A stretch of DNA of 8,378 nt from positions 1 through 8,378 of the forward strand of contig JAHZIZ010000363.1 in the NCBI GenBank assembly GCA_022601215.1, read 5' to 3'. Source of the DNA: Bacteroidota bacterium. GTDB taxonomy: Bacteria > Bacteroidota > Bacteroidia > Flavobacteriales > Flavobacteriaceae. The stretch's first letter is position 1; each line of letters begins with the position of its first letter. Of the stretch, positions 1-7,500 are shown in pieces. A program made the position numbers and the translations under genes. The notes beneath the pieces were generated by a model. That model had not been told where the DNA came from. It made no database searches and saw only the letters and a list, made by a program, of their open reading frames with translations.

Positions 1-1
1 A

Positions 2-667
2 GAATTCCCAGACGGAAGAGATCTAAACCGCTCATTTCCCGGAAGTAAAAACGGCTCTCTGGCGGCAAGGGTGGCCTACAAACTAATGAATGAAATAATC
101 CCGCATACCGATTATATTTTGGATTTTCATACGGGAGGTTCAAGCCGATTCAACGTCCCACATATTAGAATTGAAAAAGGGAATGCTACGTTAAAATCGT
201 TAGCAGAAAGCTTTAACGCTCCTTACATCTTACATTCTAATAATTTGAAAAAGTCATTTAGAAATGCATGTCAGAAAAATGGGGTTCCACTATTACTTTT
301 TGAAGGAGGAAAATCAAATTCCATCGACACGGTTGTAAGTAATACTGGAGTCAATGGATCTAAGCGAGTTCTGGATCATTTGGGCATGCTACGTTCTCAA
401 TTTAAAGTTTCTTCACCTAAAAAACAAAGCGTTACTATTTCCCACAGTAAATGGGTGCGCGCCCATGCCTCAGGAATGTTCAAATCTGCTGTGAAAGCCG
501 GAAGTCCTATAACGAAAGGAGAGGTCTTAGGGCAAATTACCGATCCCTATGGAAAATTATACTACAAGGTGAAATCGCCAAATGAGGGTTTTGTAATTAA
601 TGCTAATGAAGCGCCATTGGTATACCAAGGAGATGCATTATTTCATATCTCTACAGAAGTGTTGTGA
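2..667 (+). CDS. Aspartoacylase / succinylglutamate desuccinylase-family zinc hydrolase, 5' end missing
   Basis: The reading frame is open from base 2, so this is the C-terminal 221 residues of a gene that starts before the window; the GTG at 71 is internal. The first visible residues read PDGRDLNRSFPG (positions 3-14), a signature of the AstE/AspA branch of the M14 zinc carboxypeptidase clan. DFHTG follows at 41-45, whose His43 should be the third zinc ligand; the HxxE pair would lie upstream. LLLFEGG near residue 100 probably holds the catalytic glutamate. The last 70 or so residues look like a small beta-barrel (AGSPITKGEVLGQI), as in many family members. Such enzymes hydrolyse N-acyl amino acids or related amides, usually in the cytoplasm. 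The substrate cannot be told from sequence. Its stop overlaps the start of the next gene (TGATG), suggesting one operon. Family call is firm, specificity unknown. Confidence 0.88.
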   Translation, partial: EFPDGRDLNRSFPGSKNGSLAARVAYKLMNEIIPHTDYILDFHTGGSSRFNVPHIRIEKGNATLKSLAESFNAPYILHSNNLKKSFRNACQKNGVPLLLFEGGKSNSIDTVVSNTGVNGSKRVLDHLGMLRSQFKVSSPKKQSVTISHSKWVRAHASGMFKSAVKAGSPITKGEVLGQITDPYGKLYYKVKSPNEGFVINANEAPLVYQGDALFHISTEVL

Positions 668-1236
668 TGGATAAAAACGCCTTCAGAAAAAAGTACATTG
701 CTAAAAGGGAAGCACTCACAGAGGATGTCATTGACGATTTAAGTATGGCCATAGCCAATCAATCATTATCATTACCTATTTGGGAGATGACTTACTATCA
801 TATTTTCTTAAGCATTTCAGAAAAAAAAGAAATACAAACTGAATTTCTCCTGCACATCTTACAAGGCAGAGATAAAAGTATTATTGTCCCGAAAGCCAAT
901 TTCAAAGATGGCAATATGCGGCATTTTTTATTACAAGAAAACACTTCGTTAGCTACTTCACAATACGGCATTCCCGAACCTGTTTCTGGTATTGAAATTC
1001 CTCCTTCGAGCATAGAAATAGTCTTTGTCCCTCTTCTTACTTTCGACTTAAACGGCAACAGAATTGGTTATGGTAAAGGATTTTACGATCGGTTTTTAGC
1101 ACAGTGTTCGGAGAATGCACTCAAAATTGGATTGTCAATTTTTGAAGCTGAGGATCACCTTCCAAATCAAGCAAATGACAAACGCTTGGATTACTGTATT
1201 ACGCCAGACAAAGTGTACGATTTTAGAGATCAATAA
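667..1236 (+). CDS. 5-formyltetrahydrofolate cyclo-ligase (5,10-methenyl-THF synthetase)
   Basis: The product is 189 residues, the usual length for the family. It catalyses ATP-dependent conversion of 5-formyl-THF to 5,10-methenyl-THF, returning this storage or inhibitory folate to the one-carbon pool in the cytoplasm. Visible signatures are the basic N-terminus (FRKKYIAKREAL), IVPK at 73-76, YGIPEP at 100-105, and the strongly diagnostic RIGYGKGFYDRFL at 132-144, which forms the ATP/substrate pocket. The C-terminal LDYCITP (174-180) matches the usual LDxxITP ending. I chose ATG at 667 because it overlaps the upstream TGA in a TGATG arrangement typical of coupled genes; a GTG one codon earlier (664) is the alternative. 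No metabolic link with the upstream hydrolase is evident. No terminator is seen before the following kinase gene. Confidence 0.95.
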   Translation: MDKNAFRKKYIAKREALTEDVIDDLSMAIANQSLSLPIWEMTYYHIFLSISEKKEIQTEFLLHILQGRDKSIIVPKANFKDGNMRHFLLQENTSLATSQYGIPEPVSGIEIPPSSIEIVFVPLLTFDLNGNRIGYGKGFYDRFLAQCSENALKIGLSIFEAEDHLPNQANDKRLDYCITPDKVYDFRDQ

Positions 1237-1255
1237 GTTACGGTTAAACCCTTTA

Positions 1256-1287
1256 TTTGTTATGGTTTATTATTTTCTCTATCTTAG
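1256..1287 (+). promoter_or_regulatory. Candidate Bacteroidota promoter for the histidine kinase gene
   Basis: TTTG at 1256-1259 is followed after 20 bases by TATCTTAG at 1280-1287. This matches the Bacteroidota pattern of a -33 TTTG and a -7 TAnnTTTG with one mismatch in the -7 box. Transcription would begin around 1290-1294, a few bases before the ATG codons at 1302 and 1308. The match was made by eye and is unproven. Confidence 0.45.
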
Positions 1288-1301
1288 ACATCCCAAATCC
1301 T

Positions 1302-2447
1302 ATGTGCATGAATTTTTTGACTCATAAAAAGAGCAAAACAATATTGGTAGATAACAACCATCCTTTTAGTGAAGAAAATCCTTTTAATAACCTCTATTAC
1401 AAGGATGTAGCTAAATTAACGGGTGCCGGAGGTTGGAGTATAAATTTCAAAGAAAAAAAGAGTTTTTTAGACCCTGGAGCCCGACGAATTTTAAACACAC
1501 CCGAGGATTATCGCCCTTCTCTTAGAACCGCTCTAGATTTTTATGCTCAAGAGTATAAAGAACAAGCTACCGAAACCTTTATGGCCTGTAGTTTGGGCAC
1601 TCCATTTTCTATCATAGTAAAGATGATAACTCATGATAAGAATGAGTTCTGGGCTAAGGCGGTTGGAAGACCTGTATATGATACAGCTGGAGAAATTATA
1701 GGCATTCAAGGGGTTTTTCAGGATATCAATGAAGAAAAACTAAAAGAAATAAGCATAGAAAATTCTCTGAAAGTCATTGAATCACAAAATTCACGTCTTT
1801 TCAACTTTGCTCATATTGTTTCTCATAATTTAAGATCGCATGCCAGTAATTTGCAGCTCACTTTGGATCTATTACATTCCATAAATGAGCCTAAAGAAGA
1901 ACAAGAGCTGAAAACAAGTTTATTTCATATTTCTGAAAGTTTAAATGAAACCATTAATCATCTAAATGAAATTGTTACTTCTCAAAAACATTCCTTGGAT
2001 GATAAGAAATTAGTTAACTTCCAGGATGTCTTAGAAAACATTTCTCATGCTATTAACCGATTAATAGAAAGTACCGAAACCGAAATATTTTCCGATTTTT
2101 CGGAGGTTCCAGAAATTGAGTACATCCCATCATATTTAGAAAGTATTCTTCTAAATCTTATCACAAACGCTATTAAATATAGTCACCCGGACAGACATCC
2201 CGTTATTGATATATGCACATATGAAAAAGATGGCAATTCCTATTTGATGATTAAAGACAATGGCTTAGGAATCGATTTAGATAGGTACGGAGATCGTATT
2301 TTTAATATGTATCAAACTTTTCATTTAGATAAAGAATCTATTGGAATTGGATTATTTATCACCAAAAATCAGATAGAAACACTACAGGGAAGTATTTTTG
2401 TAGAAAGTATTGTAAATGAAGGTACAACTTTCACAATTAAATTTTAA
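1302..2447 (+). CDS. Cytosolic PAS-domain sensor histidine kinase
   Basis: From ATG 1302 the protein is 381 residues with no membrane segment or signal peptide, so it should sense a cytoplasmic cue. In order: a PAS fold at about 38-145 (GAGGWSINF at the start, GVFQDINEEK at its end), a linking helix, and a HisKA dimerisation helix with the phospho-accepting His175 in SHNLR. The HATPase domain spans about 275-381, with N-box LLNLITNAIKY (283-293), G1 DNGLGID (319-325) and G2 GIGIGLF (346-352). It would autophosphorylate and pass phosphate to a receiver, most simply the response regulator encoded 20 bases downstream. The residue after the histidine is Asn rather than the commoner Glu/Asp. TTG at 1257 opens the frame further upstream, but it lies in the candidate -33 box, so ATG 1302 or 1308 is preferred. 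The PAS ligand is unknown. Confidence 0.9.
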   Translation: MCMNFLTHKKSKTILVDNNHPFSEENPFNNLYYKDVAKLTGAGGWSINFKEKKSFLDPGARRILNTPEDYRPSLRTALDFYAQEYKEQATETFMACSLGTPFSIIVKMITHDKNEFWAKAVGRPVYDTAGEIIGIQGVFQDINEEKLKEISIENSLKVIESQNSRLFNFAHIVSHNLRSHASNLQLTLDLLHSINEPKEEQELKTSLFHISESLNETINHLNEIVTSQKHSLDDKKLVNFQDVLENISHAINRLIESTETEIFSDFSEVPEIEYIPSYLESILLNLITNAIKYSHPDRHPVIDICTYEKDGNSYLMIKDNGLGIDLDRYGDRIFNMYQTFHLDKESIGIGLFITKNQIETLQGSIFVESIVNEGTTFTIKF

Positions 2448-2455
2448 AAAGCCCT

Positions 2456-2463
2456 TATCTTTG
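2456..2463 (+). promoter_or_regulatory. Candidate -7 box of a promoter for the response regulator
   Basis: TATCTTTG is an exact TAnnTTTG match lying in the 20-base gap after the kinase stop. It ends four bases before the only plausible start codon, GTG 2468. A clear TTTG -33 element is absent; TTTC at 2429-2432, with 23 bases between, is the nearest. If used, the transcript would start at or very near the GTG and be leaderless. Confidence 0.45.
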
Positions 2464-2467
2464 TACG

Positions 2468-2896
2468 GTGAAATTACAAAGCCCTCCAATAAAACTCGCT
2501 TGTATTATTGATGATGATGATGTGTACATCAACCTCATAAAAAAAATCATCGACATAAAAAGATTGTCTGAAAATTTACTCGTGTTTAAAAATGGACAAG
2601 AGGCGCTTAATTACTTTACGCCAATAATGGAACATTCTTCCGAAGACAGTTTCCCAGAAATTATCCTTTTAGATCTCAATATGCCCATTATGGATGGTTG
2701 GAAATTTTTGGAAACATTTACCAAAATTAAAACGGGTAAGGACTTCAAAACTACCTTATATATCGTGAGTTCTTCAATCAATCCCTTTGATCTAGAACGC
2801 GCAAAGGAATTCTCTATGGTAACAGATTATTTAATCAAACCAGTAGATATTAATGAATTTGAAGCGATATTTAATAAGCAACTTGGAGTAGCCTAG
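2468..2896 (+). CDS. Stand-alone receiver-domain response regulator
   Basis: The product is 142 residues and consists of one CheY-like receiver domain with no output domain. All functional positions are present: the acidic cluster IIDDDD (Asp15-Asp18), phospho-acceptor Asp69 in LLDLNMP, the switch Ser101 in IVSSS, and Lys124 in the KP dipeptide. It would accept phosphate from a histidine kinase, probably the PAS kinase directly upstream. It would act by protein-protein contact or as a relay intermediate rather than by binding DNA. GTG 2468 is the only credible start: there is no ATG before the first beta strand, and the frame is closed upstream at 2438. The gene ends in TAG 2894-2896, overlapping the convergent lspA stop. 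No hairpin terminator is visible on this strand. The family call is firm; partner and target are inferred. Confidence 0.93.
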   Translation: MKLQSPPIKLACIIDDDDVYINLIKKIIDIKRLSENLLVFKNGQEALNYFTPIMEHSSEDSFPEIILLDLNMPIMDGWKFLETFTKIKTGKDFKTTLYIVSSSINPFDLERAKEFSMVTDYLIKPVDINEFEAIFNKQLGVA

Positions 2897-3474
2897 TCTT
2901 CTAACAATACGTCATCAACCTTAGTCTCTGCTGTCTCTTTCTTCGGAAAGGCCTTCTTATTGAATACAATTAATATCCCTACACCAACACTAATTGCGAA
3001 ATCGGCAACATTAAAAACGGGATTAAAGAAAGAAAAAGAGAACATATCAACTACTTTTCCATGGAAAAGTGTTCCGTAAGCTTCTTCTGGAAACAACCCA
3101 GCTACCTGACCGACACTATCTTCAAAAATAAGCCCGTAAAAAACTGAATCTATGATATTTCCCAGTGCTCCTGCAAAAATAAAAGCAATAGCAAGCAGCA
3201 ACGTACTTGATCCCTTTTTGCGGTTTGAGTCCCACAACCAATAACCAATTCCGGTTATTGCAAAAAGACGAAATACCGTTAAAATAAGTTTTCCATATTG
3301 GCCTGGTATCTTTGCCCCCCAAGCCATTCCTTCGTTCTCGACAAAACGAATACTAAACCAACTGAAGAGATCGTAATGCTCGTACAACACGAAATGTGTC
3401 TTGACGTATACCTTAGAAATTTGATCAATTAATAAGATAAGAATGATAAGTAAAATGGACTTTTTTAATGTCAT
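2893..3474 (-). CDS. lspA: Lipoprotein signal peptidase (signal peptidase II)
   Basis: This 193-residue inner-membrane aspartyl protease removes signal peptides from diacylglyceryl-modified prolipoproteins. Four hydrophobic segments are recognisable, at about 6-24, 63-81, 91-108 and 153-171. Family motifs appear in order: DQxxK at 17-21, NEGMAWG at 47-53, GALGNIID at 102-109, VVDM at 141-144 and FNVAD at 154-158. Asp143 and Asp158 align with the catalytic pair of the well-studied Pseudomonas enzyme. Between GNIID and VVDM there are about 33 residues where proteobacterial enzymes have roughly ten, so the periplasmic region is enlarged. The C-terminal tail is charged and probably cytoplasmic. 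ATG 3474 fits the start of the first membrane helix and lies just after a TAnnTTTG box. Linkage to ileS is also common in other bacteria. Its stop codon overlaps that of the convergent response regulator. Confidence 0.97.
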   Translation of the reverse strand: MTLKKSILLIILILLIDQISKVYVKTHFVLYEHYDLFSWFSIRFVENEGMAWGAKIPGQYGKLILTVFRLFAITGIGYWLWDSNRKKGSSTLLLAIAFIFAGALGNIIDSVFYGLIFEDSVGQVAGLFPEEAYGTLFHGKVVDMFSFSFFNPVFNVADFAISVGVGILIVFNKKAFPKKETAETKVDDVLLED

Positions 3475-3490
3475 AGTATTTCCGAAAGGG

Positions 3491-3498
3491 CAAAAGTA
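3491..3498 (-). promoter_or_regulatory. Candidate -7 promoter box for lspA
   Basis: On the minus strand this reads TACTTTTG, an exact TAnnTTTG match, 16 bases upstream of the lspA ATG in the 32-base gap after the secreted-protein gene. I see no TTG at the usual -33 distance, so it may be weak or merely coincidental. It suggests lspA could be transcribed independently of the genes before it. Confidence 0.4.
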
Positions 3499-3506
3499 AT
3501 TAATTA

Positions 3507-4139
3507 TTATTGGGTGGGCATCACTATTACATCTCCATTAACACTTTTTGCCACTACTGTAAAAATACTGTTCGGATTTATCAACTTGTTATCAGCTTTA
3601 CCTCTTTGAGAAGTTACAATAGCACCTACTCCGTCTTGAGCAAATACCTTAATATTTCCATGACGGGTAAATAGATCCGCGTTTCCTTTAAAATTGAATA
3701 ATGTGCAGTTTCCGTCATGCAATTGCGCAGAAAAACCCTTAAAGCTTCCATGAGCTTCAACACTTGCTATAGCGGCCTCAGTATAAAACTCAAAAGACTC
3801 AGGAACTCGTACTTCCATTTCTATCGACAACACTTTATGAGCTGCTAGCTTATCGTTTGGAGCTTTAAAATACGGTCGCAACTCAGGAGCAATACTTAAA
3901 ACTCTTTGCTCTTTCGAAACAGCTAAAACAAGCTGTTCTGCATGTTCGCCTTCAACTTTAATTACCACTTCTATACTATTGATACGAGCGGAAACTACTC
4001 GAATTACAAACACTTCATCGCTAATAACCTCAACGCTATCAAAACTAGACGCATCCCACGATTTCATCAACTCTTTTTGGGCAGTTATAGTTGTGCATAC
4101 AAAGCACAAACAAGCGGTATATACGATAGATTTTAACAT
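3507..4139 (-). CDS. Secreted beta-rich protein resembling DUF4097/adhesin-like proteins
   Basis: A 210-residue protein with a clear signal peptide: a lysine at residue 3, a hydrophobic core to about residue 19, and a likely signal peptidase I cut after TAQ near 21. The mature part is mostly short alternating strands (VEVVIKVEG, LSIEMEVRVPE, FEFYTEAAIASVEAHGSF, GNADLFTRHGNIKVFA, KSVNGDVIV). Glycine turns recur at fairly regular steps, as in the stacked-strand DUF4097 and head-GIN families often annotated as putative adhesins. There is no catalytic motif, lipobox or C-terminal sorting signal, so it is probably periplasmic or outer-surface with unknown function. ATG 4139 is required for the signal peptide; the next in-frame ATG would remove it. 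The gene sits between the dksA-like gene and lspA, with a terminator abutting its start. The family link is a by-eye judgement. Confidence 0.7.
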   Translation of the reverse strand: MLKSIVYTACLCFVCTTITAQKELMKSWDASSFDSVEVISDEVFVIRVVSARINSIEVVIKVEGEHAEQLVLAVSKEQRVLSIAPELRPYFKAPNDKLAAHKVLSIEMEVRVPESFEFYTEAAIASVEAHGSFKGFSAQLHDGNCTLFNFKGNADLFTRHGNIKVFAQDGVGAIVTSQRGKADNKLINPNSIFTVVAKSVNGDVIVMPTQ

Positions 4140-4140
4140 A

Positions 4141-4165
4141 AAAAAAGCCCTATTTAAAGGGCTTT
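4141..4165 (-). terminator. Intrinsic terminator after the dksA-like gene
   Basis: Reading the minus strand, an 8-bp perfect stem AAAGCCCT/AGGGCTTT (4158-4165 with 4144-4151) encloses a six-base loop. Its 3' arm runs into a T-tract of six bases at 4141-4146. It would end the ileS-dksA-like transcript. The T-tract finishes one base before the ATG of the next gene, so the hairpin would also lie over that gene's ribosome-binding region in any read-through message. Confidence 0.8.
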
Positions 4166-4166
4166 C

Positions 4167-4191
4167 ATTTTATAAAATTCCCAAAATGGGA
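4167..4191. repeat. Two small inverted repeats upstream of the terminator
   Basis: ATTTTATAAAAT at 4167-4178 is a perfect 12-base palindrome. It is followed directly by TCCCA-AAA-TGGGA at 4179-4191, a 5-bp stem with a 3-base loop. Together with the terminator, three potential hairpins fill the gap between the dksA-like stop codon and the next gene. A regulatory role is possible but unproven; AT-rich palindromes also occur by chance. Confidence 0.4.
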
Positions 4192-4196
4192 GATTG

Positions 4197-4580
4197 TTAT
4201 TTCTGCATGTTCTTAGCCTCAATGCTCAAAGTAGCATGTGGGACTAATTTTAAACGCTCTGGATTAATTAACTTACCCGTAACTCTACAAATACCGTAGG
4301 TTTTATTTTCAATACGAATAAGTGCATTTTTAAGATCGCGAATAAACTTCTCTTGGCGAATTGCCAGCTGAGATGAGGTTTCTTTACTCATTACTTCGCT
4401 TCCTTCATCGAAGGCTTTAAATGTAGGGGCGGTATCATCTGTACCGTTCCCTCCATCGTTTTTATAAGCACTTTCAATTAGTTGTAATTGCTCTTTAGCC
4501 TTATCAATCTTCTCTTGAATAAGCTCTCTAAATGATTCTAACTCCGCGTCACTGTATCGATTCTTAACTTCCTGGGACAT
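4197..4580 (-). CDS. DksA/TraR-family RNA polymerase regulator with degenerate zinc finger
   Basis: A 127-residue protein of the DksA/TraR family, whose members bind in the RNA polymerase secondary channel and alter initiation at rRNA and other promoters, often with ppGpp. Residues about 11-40 and 62-93 form the two helices of the expected coiled coil, with an acidic tip segment (GTDDTAPTFKAFDEG) between. The C-terminal globular part has the family pattern YGICRVTGKLI then RLKLVPHATLSIEAK. Only one of the four zinc cysteines remains: Cys98 is present, while Thr101, Ser119 and Ala122 occupy the other positions. ATG 4580 lies 2 bases after the ileS stop, so it is almost certainly co-transcribed and coupled with ileS. 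A terminator follows 32 bases downstream. The fold is confident. Whether it behaves like E. coli DksA is inference. Confidence 0.9.
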   Translation of the reverse strand: MSQEVKNRYSDAELESFRELIQEKIDKAKEQLQLIESAYKNDGGNGTDDTAPTFKAFDEGSEVMSKETSSQLAIRQEKFIRDLKNALIRIENKTYGICRVTGKLINPERLKLVPHATLSIEAKNMQK

Positions 4581-4582
4581 AA

Positions 4583-7500
4583 TTATTGATGTTTTTTAAT
4601 TCTTAGTTTGGTAGTTATGTCATCGAATGCAATTTCCGTTCCATTTACTACGTCAGCCTCAAATTGTAATACCTCCGTCAATGTTTCTTGTTTAATGTAT
4701 GCTATATTCTGCTCAATTGCAGATTCTAGGTTTTTATCTTGTTGTATAGTCACTTCAACTCGGTCTGTTACTTCAAATCCTGAATCTTTTCTTAGATTCT
4801 GAATTCTATTGACCAACTCACGGGCAATCCCCTCATTTTTCAGATCTTCCGAAATGGAAACATCCAAAGCGACTGTCATTCCATTTGCATTGGCTACTAA
4901 CCATCCCTCAATATCTTGAGAGCTAATAACCACATCATCAAGGGTCAATGTAACATTTTTTTCGTTAAACAAAACAGAAATTTCACCTTCTTTTTCTAGG
5001 GTGGCAATTTCCTCCTGTCCAAAGCTGTTGATTGCCTGAGCGATACCTTTCATATCTTTCCCAAACCGAGGACCTAATTTTTTAAAATCGGGTTTAATCT
5101 GCTTCACTAAAATACCAGACCCTTCGTCAATAAGTTCAATTTCCTTTACATTAACCTCACTCTTGATTAAATTTGAAACCGCCATTATTTCCTCACGCTC
5201 CATGCTATCAAGCACAGGAATCATAATTTTTTGGAGTGGCTGCCTCACTTTAATCTTCTCGCGTTGTCGTAACGATAAAACTAACGAGCTTATTGTCTGT
5301 GCACGTTGCATTTTCCGTTCTAACTCATTGTCAATATTAGACGCATCTGCTACTGGAAAGTTACTGAGATGAACAGATTTTGGTGCATTATTAACAGTTC
5401 CAGTGGTTAAATCTCGATACAATCGATCCATAAAAAATGGCGCAACTGGAGCTCCTAGTTGAGCAACCGTGACCAAACAGGTATATAAAGTTTGATATGC
5501 ACTAATTTTATCTTCTGCATAACTACCTTTCCAAAAACGTCTTCTACTAAGACGTACAAACCAGTTACTTAGATTTTCCTGAACAAATTCTGAAATAGCT
5601 CTTGTAGCTCTTGTAGGTTCATAATCTGCGTAAAACTTATCTACCTTTTCAATTAGGGTATTGAGTTCAGAAAGAATCCACCGGTCAATCTCAGGACGCT
5701 GATTTAATGGGATATCCGCTTCACTATAGTTGAAATTGTCCAAATTAGCATACAAACTGAAGAAACTATAGGTATTGTATAAGGTTCCGAAGAACTTATT
5801 ACGCACCTCTGAAATTCCACCGGTGTCAAATTTTAAATTGTCCCAAGGATTGGCATTACTTATCATATACCATCTTGGTGCATCTGGACCATACTGATCT
5901 AAAGTTTCAAATGGATCTACAGCATTCCCTAAACGCTTGGACATTTTTTGTCCATTTTTATCTAACACTAAACCATTAGACATCACATTTTTATAGGCTA
6001 CATCATCAAAAATCATGGTAGCAATTGCGTGCAAGGTATAGAACCATCCACGGGTTTGATCCACTCCTTCGGCTATAAAATCGGCTTTACGCCATGTCTC
6101 TTCAACCTTCGCTTTATTTTCAAAAGGATAATGCCATTGTGCATACGGCATAGAACCACTGTCAAACCATACGTCAATTAGATCGGCTTCTCGTTTCATT
6201 GGTTTTCCAGAAGGTGACACCAAAATAATCTGATCCACGATGTTCTTATGCAGGTCTATGGTCTCGTAGTTTTCTTCGGAAAAATCTCCCGCTACAAACT
6301 CCTCAAACACATCCTTTTCAAGTACGCCAGCGGCCACTGCCTTCCCCATTTCAGCTTTAAGTTCTTCTACCGAACCAATACACAATTCCTCTTTACCATC
6401 CTCTGTACGCCATAAAGGCAATGGGATTCCCCAATAGCGAGAACGCGACAAATTCCAGTCGTTCGCATTGGCCAACCAATTCCCAAAACGCCCCTCTCCA
6501 GTGGCCTTAGGTTTCCAATTAATGGTTTCATTGAGACTGTGCATTCTATCTCTAAATTCGGTCACTTTAATAAACCATGAATCTAGCGGATAGTATAGGA
6601 TAGGCTTATCGGTACGCCAACAGTTTGGATAACTGTGTACATACTTCTCTACCTTAAAGGCCTTGTTTTCTATCTTCAATTTAATGGCAAGCTCAACATC
6701 TACGCTTTTTTCTGGTGCTTCGCCATCGTTATAATATTCATTCTTCACATACTTCCCAGCAAACTCTCCTAACTCGGGGCGGAAACGCCCTTGAAGATCT
6801 ACTAAGGGAACTAAGTTTCCATTTTCATCTTTTACCAGTAATGGCGGCACTTCTGGCGTCGCTTGCTTGGCCACTAAGGCATCATCTGCACCAAATGTTG
6901 GGGCCGTATGGACAATTCCCGTCCCATCTTCAGTGGTCACAAAATCTCCCGAAATAACTCTAAAAGCATCCTGAGGATTGTCATTTGGTAACGCATAATT
7001 TAATAGCTGCTCATAACGGATCCCTACCAAATCGGTTCCTTTACATTCTGTGGTAATAAAATAAGGAATTTTCTTATCCTCTTTATTGTAATTCGTTAAA
7101 GTTTCTAGGTCTTCTGTAAGTTCGTACTTACCACCAAACTGTTTCCCTACGAGGTTCTTTGCCAGCACTACATGGATAGGCTCGAAGGTATATTGATTGT
7201 AGGTGGCAACGACCACATAATCGATCTTAGGTCCAACGGTTAATGCCGTATTACTTGGAAGTGTCCATGGTGTGGTGGTCCAGGCTAGAAAGTGCAAGTT
7301 GTCAAACTTCTGTAAGAAATCTGGCAGGCTGCTTTCAATCGCCTTAAACTGAGCAACCACAGTAGTATCTGTTACGTCTTGATAAGTCCCTGGCTGATTT
7401 AGCTCATGAGAACTCAATCCCGTTCCCGCTTTTGGGGAATAAGGTTGTATGGTATATCCCTTGTACAAAAGATCTTTGTTATAAATCTGTTTCAGCAACC

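Noticed and set aside
2..7. An EcoRI site (GAATTC) at the very start, possibly a cloning junction.
   Set aside because: It is part of the in-frame coding sequence of the hydrolase, and the other end shows no matching site, so chance is sufficient.
71..667. GTG 71 as the real start of the zinc hydrolase gene.
   Set aside because: The frame stays open to base 2 and encodes the conserved PDGRDLNRSFPG motif upstream of it, so the gene is truncated by the window rather than short.
798..1058. An 86-codon minus-strand ORF inside the cyclo-ligase gene.
   Set aside because: It is antisense to a well-conserved enzyme, with no family resemblance and no promoter.
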